Source: Acinetobacter terrae (GTDB lineage Bacteria > Pseudomonadota > Gammaproteobacteria > Pseudomonadales > Moraxellaceae). Taken from it: a stretch of 64,000 nucleotides of DNA. The stretch covers positions 328,160 to 392,159 of the forward strand of contig NZ_JABERI010000001.1 of the NCBI RefSeq assembly GCF_013004375.1, in the 5' to 3' direction. This document shows positions 11,582 to 21,091 of this stretch, piece after piece; positions within the stretch are counted from its first letter, which is position 1; each line of letters begins with the position of its first letter. Below the pieces are notes generated by a model. That model worked only from the letters and a program-made list of their open reading frames with translations. It searched no databases and was not told where the DNA came from. The translations under genes and the position numbers were made by a program.

Positions 11582-12499
11582 ATGCTTAATAAAAAACCTC
11601 GTATTCCTGCTCCGGTGAGCATTCCTGAACATTTAAGTTTTTTACAGGGTTTCCGAGATTATTTAATTGCACAAACCGTAAGTCCGCATACACGTAACGC
11701 CTATCTGTCTGATTTGGTTCAATGTAGTCAATGCAATTCCAATTCAATGCCGAATTGGTCCAGCGATGATGTGGCTGATGTTTTACTGGCATTAACAAAA
11801 CAAGGCAAAAGCCCGCGCTCGATTGCCCGATCACTTTCTGCACTGCGTTCTTTTTATAAATTTTTACGTGAACAAAAACTTCGCTCCGACAATCCGGTTG
11901 CAACCCACAAAACGCCCAAAATTGGTCGTTCACTCCCCAAAGATATTTCTGAACAAGAAGTTGAAGCCTTAATTCATGCCCCCGATGTCGAAACGGCTTT
12001 GGGTTTACGTGATCGTGCCATGCTTGAAGTGCTGTATGCCTGTGGGTTACGGGTGACTGAATTGCTCAATTTGCGTCTTGAATTGATTAATTTAAAACAG
12101 GGTTATTTACGTATTGTTGGTAAAGGCAATAAAGAACGCTTGGTGCCTTTGGGACAAGTGGCTTGTGAATGGATTGAAAAATACCTGAATGAGGCACGTT
12201 CCAGTTTATATAAATCTGCCACTGACTATGTGTTTTTAACCCAACACGGCGGCATTATGAGTCGGCAAAATTTTTGGTATGCTATTAAACGCTATGCGCT
12301 ACAGGCAGGTGTACAGGCTGAATTGTCACCGCATACTTTAAGGCATGCTTTCGCCACCCATTTACTCAATCATGGCGCGGATTTGCGTGTCGTTCAGATG
12401 TTATTGGGTCATAGTGATTTATCTACCACCCAAATTTATACTCACGTTGCTCAAGTTCGAATGCAGCAACTGCATGCCACACATCACCCTCGTGCTTAG
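11582..12499 (+). CDS. xerD: Tyrosine recombinase XerD
   Basis: This site-specific recombinase acts with XerC at dif to resolve chromosome dimers. The 305-residue protein has the N-terminal core-binding domain and all catalytic residues: Arg157 (CGLRVTE), Lys181, His251 and Arg254 (SPHTLRHAF), His277 (LLGHSDL) and Tyr286 (TQIYTH). XerD is preferred to XerC because the next genes are dsbC, hom and thrC, the same order as xerD-dsbC-hom-thrC in Pseudomonas and xerD-dsbC in E. coli. The N-terminus is slightly extended relative to E. coli XerD (298 aa). Confidence 0.92.
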   Translation: MLNKKPRIPAPVSIPEHLSFLQGFRDYLIAQTVSPHTRNAYLSDLVQCSQCNSNSMPNWSSDDVADVLLALTKQGKSPRSIARSLSALRSFYKFLREQKLRSDNPVATHKTPKIGRSLPKDISEQEVEALIHAPDVETALGLRDRAMLEVLYACGLRVTELLNLRLELINLKQGYLRIVGKGNKERLVPLGQVACEWIEKYLNEARSSLYKSATDYVFLTQHGGIMSRQNFWYAIKRYALQAGVQAELSPHTLRHAFATHLLNHGADLRVVQMLLGHSDLSTTQIYTHVAQVRMQQLHATHHPRA

Positions 12500-12607
12500 T
12501 CTGGTCTTCATTCATCATCTAAGACCAAGAAGTGTTAACGAGCCTGGCTTTTTTTTTGTTATGCTAGGCCATCAATTTTTATCTATAGCTAAAAGAAAGG
12601 GTTACTT

Positions 12608-13423
12608 ATGTCATTTACCCGCTCAAAACTTTTTATTGCATGCACTTTGGCAAGCAGCCTGGCAATTACTGCGTGTTCCAACTCAAACAACGATGAAAAA
12701 AAGCAAAGCACTTTAACCGCTAGCGCACCTGCAACCGGACAGGCATCGAATCTTTCCGAACGCAATGCACAGCAGCGTCTGATTAACACCCTGCAACAGC
12801 ACTTTAAAAAAGCCAATATCAACGCCAAAGTTCTAGATATTAAAGCCACTGAAGTACCAAATCTGTATTGGGTCACTCTTGAAGGCATGTCCTCTGTTTA
12901 TGCAACCGCAGATGGTAAATACATTATTCAGGGGGATGTGCTTCGTTTAGGTGACAGCAAAATTCACAATGTCAGTGAAAACCTGCAATCTGCTGCCAAT
13001 AAAAAGCTTCTGGCGGGCTTAAAAACCGAAGACCTGCTGGTTTATAAAGCGCAAGGCAAAACCAAACATATTGTGTATGTGTTTACTGATGTTAGCTGCC
13101 CGTATTGCCATAAACTGCATGAACATATGAGCGAAATTAACGCCAAAGGCATTGAAGTGCGTTATATCGCATGGCCACGTGGCGAACAGTTCATGCCAGC
13201 CATGGAAAGTGTCTGGTGTAGTGAAGATCGTCAGGCTGCCTTTAATCAAGCCATTGCAGGTACACCACTTGCTCCAGCAACATGCAAGAATCCCGTTAAA
13301 GATCAGTATCAACTCGGTCTGAATATGGGCGTGAATGGCACCCCTGCTATTTACAATGAAGAGGGTGTTTACCTGGGTGGATACTTGTCTCCTGAAGAAT
13401 TAGCAGAACGTTTAAATAACTAA
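12608..13423 (+). CDS. dsbC: Thiol:disulfide interchange protein DsbC, lipoprotein form
   Basis: DsbC is a periplasmic disulfide isomerase. The 271-residue product has the catalytic CPYC (Cys163, Cys166), the cis-proline loop NGTPAIY (Pro245) and the second structural cysteine pair (Cys203, Cys225). Unlike classic soluble DsbC the signal peptide ends in a lipobox, ITAC with Cys23, followed by Ser-Asn, predicting a lipidated protein retained in the outer membrane. A Ser/Asn/Lys-rich linker precedes the dimerisation domain. SD AAGAAAGGG lies upstream of the ATG. Context xerD-dsbC-hom supports identity. Confidence 0.92.
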   Translation: MSFTRSKLFIACTLASSLAITACSNSNNDEKKQSTLTASAPATGQASNLSERNAQQRLINTLQQHFKKANINAKVLDIKATEVPNLYWVTLEGMSSVYATADGKYIIQGDVLRLGDSKIHNVSENLQSAANKKLLAGLKTEDLLVYKAQGKTKHIVYVFTDVSCPYCHKLHEHMSEINAKGIEVRYIAWPRGEQFMPAMESVWCSEDRQAAFNQAIAGTPLAPATCKNPVKDQYQLGLNMGVNGTPAIYNEEGVYLGGYLSPEELAERLNN

Positions 13424-13546
13424 TTTTTATTCGTTAAATTACTGTTTTTTATAGTTGAAGATAAAGTGATTTCTTTCCTAGAGTCTCATGCTTTTTTTAG
13501 CTATGATCTAGGTTCGCTTAAAATTGATTAGATATTGGAGTGTGAC

Positions 13547-14851
13547 GTGAAACCAGTTCGTCTGGCAATCCTCGGTCTTGGTACTGTAGGTGGTGGTGCC
13601 CTTAAACTTTTAAAAGAAAACGCTGCTGAGATCAGACGTCGCACCGGTCGAGAAATTGAAATTACCCATGTGGGTACACGTCGTCCGCGTCCTGATTTGG
13701 ATCTTCCAGAATCAATTAAACAAAGTGCTGATCTTCTAGAAATTGTACGTCAGCCAGATGTTGACGTTGTGGTTGAAGTGATGGGCGGTATCCACCCTGC
13801 CTATGAAGTCATCATGGAAGCCATGAAACATGGCAAGCATATTGTTACTGCAAATAAAGCTTTACTGGCTGAACATGGCAATGAGCTATTTAAAGCGGCC
13901 GAAGACAATGCCGTGCAGATTGCCTATGAAGCAGCGGTTGCCGGCGGCATTCCAATTATCAAAGTGATTCGTGAAGGCTTGGCAGCCAATAAAATTGACT
14001 GGCTGGCAGGTATTATTAATGGCACAGGCAACTTCATCCTCAGTGAAATGCGTGAAAAAGGTCGTGCTTTTGAAGATGTGCTGAAAGAAGCGCAAGAACT
14101 CGGTTATGCCGAAGCAGATCCTACCTTTGATGTAGAAGGGATTGATGCTGCACATAAACTGACGATTTTGGCTTCATGTGCATTTGGTATTCCGCTACAG
14201 TTTGACAAAGTATTTACTGAAGGGATTGGCAAAGTCACTGCACAAGATGTGAAATATGCAGAAGACTTAGGTTTCCGTATCAAACACTTAGGTATTGCAC
14301 GCCGTACCGATGCCGGAATTGAATTACGCGTACACCCGACCCTCATTCCAGATGATCAACTGATTGCCAATGTCAACGGCGTGAAAAATGCCATCTTGGT
14401 ACAAGCCAATGCCGTCGGTCCAACACTGTATTACGGTGCAGGCGCAGGTGCAGGTCCAACAGCTTCTGCTGTGGTTGCTGACGTCGTCGATATTGTCCGC
14501 GACATCATTTATACCGAAGATGGTGCCGGAACCATTCCGCAATTGGCCTTTGAAGCGCTCACGGATTTGCCAATTTTAACGCGTGAACAAATGACCACTG
14601 GCTACTACATTCGTATTAATGCCGAAGATCAAATGGGCGTCCTTGCAGATGTAACGACTATTTTAAGTCGTGCCGGAATCAGTATTGATGCCATCATGCA
14701 GCAACCGCGCTTAAAAGACCTTATTCCGATCGTGATTTTAACTGATCCTATCGTTGAATCAAAAATGGATGAAGCGTTAAAACAGATTCAAGCATTGCCT
14801 TTCATTCATGGCGAAATTGTACGGATTCGTTTAGAATCGCTTGATAATTAA
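13547..14851 (+). CDS. hom: Homoserine dehydrogenase
   Basis: It reduces aspartate semialdehyde to homoserine, the branch point to threonine and methionine. The 434-residue product has the NAD(P) motif GLGTVGGG (residues 10-17), the catalytic domain with NKALL and GIINGTGN, and a C-terminal ACT domain that probably mediates threonine feedback. It is monofunctional, with no aspartokinase fused. The GTG at 13547 was chosen over TTG 13535 because GGAG lies 6 nt ahead and the product MKPVRLAILG matches family starts. thrC follows after 57 bp. Confidence 0.95.
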   Translation: MKPVRLAILGLGTVGGGALKLLKENAAEIRRRTGREIEITHVGTRRPRPDLDLPESIKQSADLLEIVRQPDVDVVVEVMGGIHPAYEVIMEAMKHGKHIVTANKALLAEHGNELFKAAEDNAVQIAYEAAVAGGIPIIKVIREGLAANKIDWLAGIINGTGNFILSEMREKGRAFEDVLKEAQELGYAEADPTFDVEGIDAAHKLTILASCAFGIPLQFDKVFTEGIGKVTAQDVKYAEDLGFRIKHLGIARRTDAGIELRVHPTLIPDDQLIANVNGVKNAILVQANAVGPTLYYGAGAGAGPTASAVVADVVDIVRDIIYTEDGAGTIPQLAFEALTDLPILTREQMTTGYYIRINAEDQMGVLADVTTILSRAGISIDAIMQQPRLKDLIPIVILTDPIVESKMDEALKQIQALPFIHGEIVRIRLESLDN

Positions 14852-14908
14852 TCGGGTTGAGGGGAGTATTTCCCCTTGCCAAGCTCTACACACAATTGGA
14901 ACATCATC

Positions 14909-16048
14909 ATGTCTAATGCCAATCGTTATACTGGTTTAGTTGACCGTTATCGTGACCGTTTACCAGTATCTGCAACCACTCGTGCAATCTCTTTAGGCGA
15001 AGGTAATACGCCACTGATCAAGCTTGAGAACATTCCACGCATTATTGGTAAAGATGTTGAAATCTATGTGAAGTACGAAGGCTTAAACCCGACTGGTTCA
15101 TTTAAAGACCGTGGTATGACCATGGCCGTAACCAAAGCGGTTGAAGAAGGCTCTAAAGCCATTATTTGTGCCTCTACCGGTAACACCTCAGCTGCAGCTG
15201 CTGCTTATGCTGCACGCGCAGGCATCAAAGCATTCGTTTTAATCCCGGAAGGCAAAATTGCCATGGGTAAAATGGCACAGGCAATGATGTATGGTGCAAT
15301 CACTATGCAAATTCGCGGCAACTTCGATGACGGCATGCGTCTTGTTAAAGAAGTGGCTGATCAAGCACCTGTAACCATTGTAAACTCAATCAACCCTTAC
15401 CGTTTGCAAGGTCAAAAAACCATTGCTTACGAAATCGTTGAAGCTTTAGGTCGTGCGCCTGATTACCACTGCTTGCCAGTCGGTAACGCAGGTAACATCA
15501 CTGCACACTGGATGGGTTATACCGAAGCAGTTGCAAATCAGCCGAAAGAACAGTTTGAGCAAGTGATTTACGACGCTGAAACAGATGCTTTCACTGGTCC
15601 TAAACCTGCTGGCCTTCCAATTATGGCAGGTTATCAAGCATCTGGCGCTGCACCGTTCCTACGTGGTGGCCCTGTTGCAAACCCTGAAACTGTTGCGACT
15701 GCCATCCGTATTGGTAACCCACAAAGCTGGAACCATGCGAAAGCGGTTGTTCGTGACTCAAACGGTTGGTTTGATGAACTGACTGATGCTGAAATTCTTG
15801 AAGCACAGCGTTTACTTTCAATGTACGAAGGCGTGTTCGTAGAACCTGCTTCTGCAGCGTCTGTGGGCGGCGCAATTCGTGACATCAAAGCTGGCAAAAT
15901 TAAAGAAGGTTCAGTGATTGTTTGTACTGTTACAGGTAATGGTTTGAAAGACCCTGATACTGCGATCAAACAATGTTCTGATGCTGTCATGCTGTCTATT
16001 GATGCAACAATGAATCAAGTGAAAGAATCGATTCTTTCTAATATGTAA
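14909..16048 (+). CDS. thrC: Threonine synthase
   Basis: This PLP enzyme converts O-phosphohomoserine to threonine. The 379-residue product has the PLP lysine in NPTGSFKDRG (Lys66), the ASTGNTSAA phosphate-binding loop and the VGNAGNI segment. The short form matches the Pseudomonas/Bacillus-type threonine synthase rather than the longer fungal-like enzyme. ATG 14909 is preferred to an in-frame ATG at 14876. It is co-oriented with hom and ends 20 bp before a strong terminator. Confidence 0.95.
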   Translation: MSNANRYTGLVDRYRDRLPVSATTRAISLGEGNTPLIKLENIPRIIGKDVEIYVKYEGLNPTGSFKDRGMTMAVTKAVEEGSKAIICASTGNTSAAAAAYAARAGIKAFVLIPEGKIAMGKMAQAMMYGAITMQIRGNFDDGMRLVKEVADQAPVTIVNSINPYRLQGQKTIAYEIVEALGRAPDYHCLPVGNAGNITAHWMGYTEAVANQPKEQFEQVIYDAETDAFTGPKPAGLPIMAGYQASGAAPFLRGGPVANPETVATAIRIGNPQSWNHAKAVVRDSNGWFDELTDAEILEAQRLLSMYEGVFVEPASAASVGGAIRDIKAGKIKEGSVIVCTVTGNGLKDPDTAIKQCSDAVMLSIDATMNQVKESILSNM

Positions 16049-16068
16049 TTCTTAGCATCATTAGAAAT

Positions 16069-16100
16069 AAAAAAAGTCCTGCAATTGCAGGACTTTTTTT
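16069..16100 (+). terminator. Bidirectional terminator between thrC and pbpG
   Basis: A 32-nt perfect palindrome with A7/T7 flanks: the stem AAAAAAAGTCCTGC / GCAGGACTTTTTTT closes an AATT loop. It serves both thrC (plus) and pbpG (minus), which converge here. Confidence 0.95.
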
Positions 16101-16134
16101 ACGTTATGAATAAAGCGATATTAGATCAACGAAA

Positions 16135-17187
16135 TTAGATACGTTTTGGTAACTGGCTTGCCCAACTCATTAAACGGGTTGCATCATTGGTACGTGCTTG
16201 TGAAGAATCTGCACCCAGCAACACTACAACCGCCGGACGATTATTTAAGGTGGTATGCATCACTACACAACGTCCTGCTTCATTGATATAACCAGTTTTT
16301 GAAATATTGATATTCCAGCCCCCATTACGAACTAAAGCATTGGTGTTGTTTGATTTCAATACCCGATAACCTAAATTGAAGTCATAGTTAGGTGTAGTCG
16401 AGAATTGACGAATCAAACTATATTGTGATGCCGCATTGACTAAAATACCCAAATCACGTGCTGAAGCGACATTACGTGGATGTAGGCCTGTGGATTCCAT
16501 AAAATGTGCAGAATTCATACCCAGAGATTTGGCTTTGGCATTCATCGCACTCACAAAAGCGGCACGACCACCTGGATAAGTCCGGGCTAAAGCAGCTGCT
16601 GCTGGATTTTCAGATTTCATCAAAGCAAAAAGCAAGGCTTCTGCACGGTTCATGCTGTCACCGGCACGCAAGGTTGAACTTGAGCTTTTACAACCTGAAC
16701 AGGAAAAGTCTGCTTGTTGCAAAGTGATCTTTTCCGACATATTCAAACGTCCGTCAGAGATCACCACTGCGGTCATGAGTTTAGTAATGGATGCAATCGG
16801 GAAAGCGGTATTACTGTTTTTGCTATATAAAACTTCGCCTGTTTGACCGTCCATCACTAAAGCAGCACGTGCATTGACAGAGGGTTGATCGCCAAAGCTT
16901 GAATTATTCAGAATTTGCACAGTTTTAGGTGCAGAATGACTAACCACACCATTAGAACTACGTACCGAAGTGGTAATTTTAGTTGAACCTTGTGGCGTGG
17001 GTTCTTCGGTCAATGCCGAACCATCACCATTGAGTAATTGTTTGGCATCTTCAGAAGACCAATTTAACGCAGCTTGACCTGTGCCTCCAGAAGCATCCAT
17101 GATGAGTTCTGCAAAACTACTAGAACTCATGCTAAGTAAGATGGACATACCCAGCACATGCATTAAAGACTTGTTCGAATTTTTCAC
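16135..17187 (-). CDS. pbpG: D-alanyl-D-alanine endopeptidase PbpG (PBP7-like)
   Basis: This periplasmic low-molecular-weight penicillin-binding protein cleaves peptidoglycan cross-links. The 350-residue product has a signal peptide (cut near SSFA-E), a Ser/Thr/Pro-rich linker of about 70 residues, and the serine peptidase S11 motifs SITK (Ser133, Lys136), SEN (192-194) and KTG (297-299). A CSGC motif (Cys163, Cys166) sits between the first two motifs and could form a periplasmic disulfide. It is divergent from gacA across a 220-bp gap. Confidence 0.9.
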   Translation of the reverse strand: MKNSNKSLMHVLGMSILLSMSSSSFAELIMDASGGTGQAALNWSSEDAKQLLNGDGSALTEEPTPQGSTKITTSVRSSNGVVSHSAPKTVQILNNSSFGDQPSVNARAALVMDGQTGEVLYSKNSNTAFPIASITKLMTAVVISDGRLNMSEKITLQQADFSCSGCKSSSSTLRAGDSMNRAEALLFALMKSENPAAAALARTYPGGRAAFVSAMNAKAKSLGMNSAHFMESTGLHPRNVASARDLGILVNAASQYSLIRQFSTTPNYDFNLGYRVLKSNNTNALVRNGGWNINISKTGYINEAGRCVVMHTTLNNRPAVVVLLGADSSQARTNDATRLMSWASQLPKRI

Positions 17188-17407
17188 GATGGTTTACTCA
17201 ACTCATGGAGGCAAGATACATTTGTGTATTACCTCAAATATGCCTTACATTTAAACATAAAGGTGAACATTTTTTACGCATAAACCTTTATGCTTAACAT
17301 TTCACTTAAAGATTGATAATAGGATTGCTAATTTTGTCATTTCATTGCAAGCTTATTTTGCTTTATGTAACAAAAAAATTGCTTTTTTTATATGAGGGGA
17401 GAAATAG

Positions 17408-18043
17408 GTGATCACAGTTTTAGTAGTAGATGATCATGAGTTAGTACGTACCGGGATTTGCCGAATGCTCGAAGACCATGCGGATGTTCAAGTGATTGGT
17501 CAGGCTGAATCTGGGGAAGAAGCGATTACCTTAGTCCGTCACCATCATCCCAATGTGGTTTTACTTGATGTGAATATGCCGGGCATCGGTGGGGTAGAAA
17601 CCACCCGCCGTCTGTTGCAAACCGCACCTGAAACCAAAGTTGTCGCTGTGAGTGGCTTGGCTGAAGAACCCTATCCGTCATTATTGCTTAAAGCAGGCGC
17701 AAAAGGTTATATCACCAAAGGCGCACCTGTGACTGAAATGGTTCGTGCCATCAATAAAGTCATGCAAGGTGGCAAATATTTTAGTGCAGACATTGCCGAG
17801 CAACTGGCCAGTTCATATCTTTCAGATACCCAGCAATCACCATTTGATGCACTCTCTGAACGTGAAATGCAGGTTGCGATGATGGTAGTGAATTGTATTA
17901 GTGCACAGGAAATTGCCGATAAACTTTTTGTCAGTGTCAAAACCGTGAATACTTATCGTTATCGTATCTTTGAAAAGTTAAATTTAGATAGTGATGTGAA
18001 ACTGACTCATTTAGCCATTCGTTATGGGCTGATTAAACCTTAA
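17408..18043 (+). CDS. gacA: Response regulator GacA/UvrY
   Basis: GacA is the NarL/LuxR-type regulator paired with the sensor GacS, controlling virulence and metabolism in Acinetobacter and Pseudomonas. The 211-residue product has a receiver domain with acidic pair DD (8-9), phosphoacceptor Asp54 (LLDVNMPG) and the conserved Lys near 104, then a LuxR helix-turn-helix at about 145-205 (LSEREMQV ... VSVKTVNTYR). The GTG start at 17408 follows GGGGAGA. No sensor kinase gene is adjacent. pilS follows 44 bp later but belongs to a different pathway. Confidence 0.93.
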   Translation: MITVLVVDDHELVRTGICRMLEDHADVQVIGQAESGEEAITLVRHHHPNVVLLDVNMPGIGGVETTRRLLQTAPETKVVAVSGLAEEPYPSLLLKAGAKGYITKGAPVTEMVRAINKVMQGGKYFSADIAEQLASSYLSDTQQSPFDALSEREMQVAMMVVNCISAQEIADKLFVSVKTVNTYRYRIFEKLNLDSDVKLTHLAIRYGLIKP

Positions 18044-18087
18044 TGACTTTCCTTGAGAACTTCCCTTAAGCTTTTTAGAAGACATGC

Positions 18088-19656
18088 ATGACGCAAAACA
18101 CCAAAAACTTTGAGTTTAATCAGTATCATTTAGGCATCTGGTATGGCGCCTACAGACTGATTATTGCGACATGTCTTCTGCTGATTTTTCTACTCACTTA
18201 TCAACACTTAAATACAGATTACCGCTATCCACAGCTCTATCTTTATGTACTCATTTGCTTTGTAGCGATAGGCTGCATGCAACTGCTTAGTCTTAAAAAA
18301 ATACGAGCCAACATTCCCCAACAACTGACGCTGTTATTTGCTGTCGATGTCATTGCTTTAAGCTTACTGACTTTCGCATTGGATGGTCCGAATCTGCATT
18401 TAAGCCTGCTATTCGTGATTACCATTTTTGCCGCTTCTTTATTATTAGATGCAAAAAAAGCCTTAATTATTACTCTCATTGCTGTTATTAGTGTGATTTA
18501 TCAAATATTTTTAGGCAGCATTTTTGATTTTTCTTCACTGAATAATATTGGCAATAGTGCCTTATTGGCTTTTCTGTTTTTTGTGGTTTATGGCAGTGCG
18601 CAAATTGTGGTACGGCGTTTCCAATTGCTGGAAAATTTGAATTTTTCTCAATCCTTGGAACTCAATCGACTGCAAAATTTGAACCGTTATATTCTGGAAC
18701 AGATTGAACTGGGTTATCTGGTTTTAGATGAAAACTGTCACATCGTGCTGAGCAATCCTGCGGCGTGTATGCTGTTAGGCATTCCCCCATTCTATGCCTA
18801 TGACAAATCTCCTTTATACAAAATACAGCCTGATTTATTTGAATTAATTAAATTTGAGCAACTGCAAGATGGTGAAAGATTTCAATTCGAATCCCAGCTG
18901 AGCCGTTATCATATGCATATCGAAGTGCAAAAATTAATGGTTCCCCATCAAACCCTGACCCTGTTGGTGCTGCAAGATGCCGGCAAGCTCAATCAAAGGG
19001 TACAACAATTAAAACTGGCTGCCTTAGGACAATTGTCTGCCAGTATTGCCCATGAAATTCGCAATCCTCTGGCGGCGATTGTTCAAGCCAATGAACTGTT
19101 GCTAGACAGTGATCTAAATCAACAAAACCTATTAAGTCAGATGATTGCAAAGCAAGCACAGCGCATTGATCGTATTATTCAGGATACACTGAATATGGTG
19201 CGAAATAGAGAAACGCATCCGGCTAAGATCCAGCTGAATCAATTTATCCCTCAAATGATTCAAGAAGATTTATCTGATATCATCCACCAAATTCGATGCA
19301 ACATACAAAATAAAATTTCGATTACTTTTGATGAAGCACAATTTCGCCAAGTCCTGATTAACCTGATTCGTAACGCCATTCGTCATAATTCACCTGAATA
19401 CTCTCATATTGAGTTAAACATTTACTCACATGAATCCAATGTCCGAATTGACGTTCTCGATTTTGGTACAGGTGTGGCATCCAAAGATTTGAGCTATTTA
19501 TTTCAACCTTTTTTTAGTACCGAAATCACGGGAACTGGTTTAGGATTGTACTTATCACATAGTTTTTGTGAAGCAAACCAAGCAAAACTCAACTATGTAG
19601 AACAAAAACAAGGGGCATGCTTTCGAATTGAATGCCTACGTGTTGCTTTAAATTAA
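18088..19656 (+). CDS. pilS: Type IV pilus sensor kinase PilS
   Basis: PilS senses membrane pilin and controls PilR. The 522-residue protein has six N-terminal membrane helices (residues about 20-180), a PAS-like segment, the H-box AHEIRNPLAAI with His322, the N-box NLIRNAIRHN near 425, and ATP-lid motifs DFGTG and GTGLGLYLS. It lies 18 bp before pilR, the fixed partner order. There are no pilin genes in the window, so it acts on distant targets. Confidence 0.93.
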   Translation: MTQNTKNFEFNQYHLGIWYGAYRLIIATCLLLIFLLTYQHLNTDYRYPQLYLYVLICFVAIGCMQLLSLKKIRANIPQQLTLLFAVDVIALSLLTFALDGPNLHLSLLFVITIFAASLLLDAKKALIITLIAVISVIYQIFLGSIFDFSSLNNIGNSALLAFLFFVVYGSAQIVVRRFQLLENLNFSQSLELNRLQNLNRYILEQIELGYLVLDENCHIVLSNPAACMLLGIPPFYAYDKSPLYKIQPDLFELIKFEQLQDGERFQFESQLSRYHMHIEVQKLMVPHQTLTLLVLQDAGKLNQRVQQLKLAALGQLSASIAHEIRNPLAAIVQANELLLDSDLNQQNLLSQMIAKQAQRIDRIIQDTLNMVRNRETHPAKIQLNQFIPQMIQEDLSDIIHQIRCNIQNKISITFDEAQFRQVLINLIRNAIRHNSPEYSHIELNIYSHESNVRIDVLDFGTGVASKDLSYLFQPFFSTEITGTGLGLYLSHSFCEANQAKLNYVEQKQGACFRIECLRVALN

Positions 19657-19674
19657 TATTGCTGGGGTGTAATT

Positions 19675-21087
19675 GTGGAAAGACAACCACTTGTTTTATT
19701 GGTGGATGATGAGGAAGATTTGTGTACGCTGATGCAAATGTCTTTATCACGCATGGGCATCAAAACGCATATCGCACATCGTCTTGAACAGGCGAAAAAA
19801 CGCTTATCTGAAAATAAATATGATGCCTGTTTAACGGATTTGAATTTACCAGATGGTAATGGACTGCAATTGGTAGAATGGATTGGTCAACATCTTCCAG
19901 CCCTACCTGTGGCTGTGCTGACCGCATATGGCAATATGGAAATTGCGATTGCGGCATTAAAAGCAGGGGCTTTTGATTTTGTCAGCAAGCCCATCAATCA
20001 GAAACACCTGGAACAACTCTTACAAAAAGCTTTGAATAAACCAATCGAAAACTTCCAAAGCAAAGAAGATAGTCTGGAACAAAAATTATTGATTGGCCAA
20101 TCGCTGCCGATTCAACAATTACGCATTACTTTAAATAAAATTGCCCGTTCTCAAGCACCAGTCTTTATTACCGGTGAATCCGGCACAGGAAAAGAAGTCA
20201 TTGCCAATCTGGTACATCGACTCAGCAATCGTAATGAAGGGCCTTTTATTGCAATTAACTGTGGCGCTATTCCAACGGAACTGATGGAAAGTGAACTGTT
20301 TGGACATAAGAAAGGCAGCTTTAGCGGTGCAACTCAGGACAAACAAGGTCTGATTCAATCTGCACACGGTGGTAGTCTGTTTTTAGATGAAATTGCTGAA
20401 CTGCCTTTAACCATGCAGGTCAAACTGCTTCGTGCCGTACAAGAAAAACGGATTCGTCCCGTCGGTTCAGATGCTGAAATTGATGTCGATTTTCGTGTGA
20501 TTAGTGCCAGCCATCAAGACTTGGAAGCATTGGTGCAACAAGGTAGATTTCGACAAGATTTATTCTTCCGTATTCATGTGATGGATCTGGTTCTTCCGCC
20601 ACTGCGTGAACGTGGTGATGATATTATTTTATTGGCGCATCATTTTATTCAAAAAATTAGTCAGGAATGGAGTATCCCTCAAAAACAACTGACTGAACGC
20701 GCGAGAAACTTTTTGCTGAGCCAATATTATCCGGGTAATGTTCGAGAGCTGCGTAATATTATCGAACGCGCCATCACCCTGAGTGATGAGGATAAAATTG
20801 ATTTACCGCATCTACAAAGTGCGCCGTTGCGTTATCCAACGGTGACACCTTTGGATCATCAGCAAGAAGCTAGTAATGTTTTTCGTAGTGACATTTTAGT
20901 TTCTGCTAAAAAGTTACCCGATGAAGGTTTAGAGCTTTATCTGGAAAATATTGAAAAAGATATTTTACTCAATGCCCTAAACTTAACCCATTGGAACAGA
21001 ACGCTTGCAGCCAAAAAACTGGGCATGTCTTTTCGTTCTCTACGTTACCGCTTAAAGAAATTTGGCTTGGATACGGATGATGAATAA
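19675..21087 (+). CDS. pilR: Sigma-54 dependent response regulator PilR
   Basis: PilR activates pilA with sigma-54. The 470-residue protein has a receiver domain (Asp55 in LTDLNLPD), an AAA+ domain with Walker A GESGTGKE (167-174), Walker B LFLDE, and a Fis-type C-terminal helix-turn-helix (LAAKKLGMSFRSLRYRLKK). The sigma-54 contact loop, usually GAFTGA, reads GSFSGA at residues 214-219. Start is GTG 19675 after GGGGTG. It ends only 4 bp from the convergent ctpA, with no terminator between. Confidence 0.94.
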   Translation: MERQPLVLLVDDEEDLCTLMQMSLSRMGIKTHIAHRLEQAKKRLSENKYDACLTDLNLPDGNGLQLVEWIGQHLPALPVAVLTAYGNMEIAIAALKAGAFDFVSKPINQKHLEQLLQKALNKPIENFQSKEDSLEQKLLIGQSLPIQQLRITLNKIARSQAPVFITGESGTGKEVIANLVHRLSNRNEGPFIAINCGAIPTELMESELFGHKKGSFSGATQDKQGLIQSAHGGSLFLDEIAELPLTMQVKLLRAVQEKRIRPVGSDAEIDVDFRVISASHQDLEALVQQGRFRQDLFFRIHVMDLVLPPLRERGDDIILLAHHFIQKISQEWSIPQKQLTERARNFLLSQYYPGNVRELRNIIERAITLSDEDKIDLPHLQSAPLRYPTVTPLDHQQEASNVFRSDILVSAKKLPDEGLELYLENIEKDILLNALNLTHWNRTLAAKKLGMSFRSLRYRLKKFGLDTDDE

Positions 21088-21091
21088 ACTG

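Noticed and set aside
12540..12575. Terminator after xerD (GCCTGGC ... GCTAGGC around a T-run)
   Set aside because: The T-run lies in the loop rather than after the stem, and one pair is mismatched.
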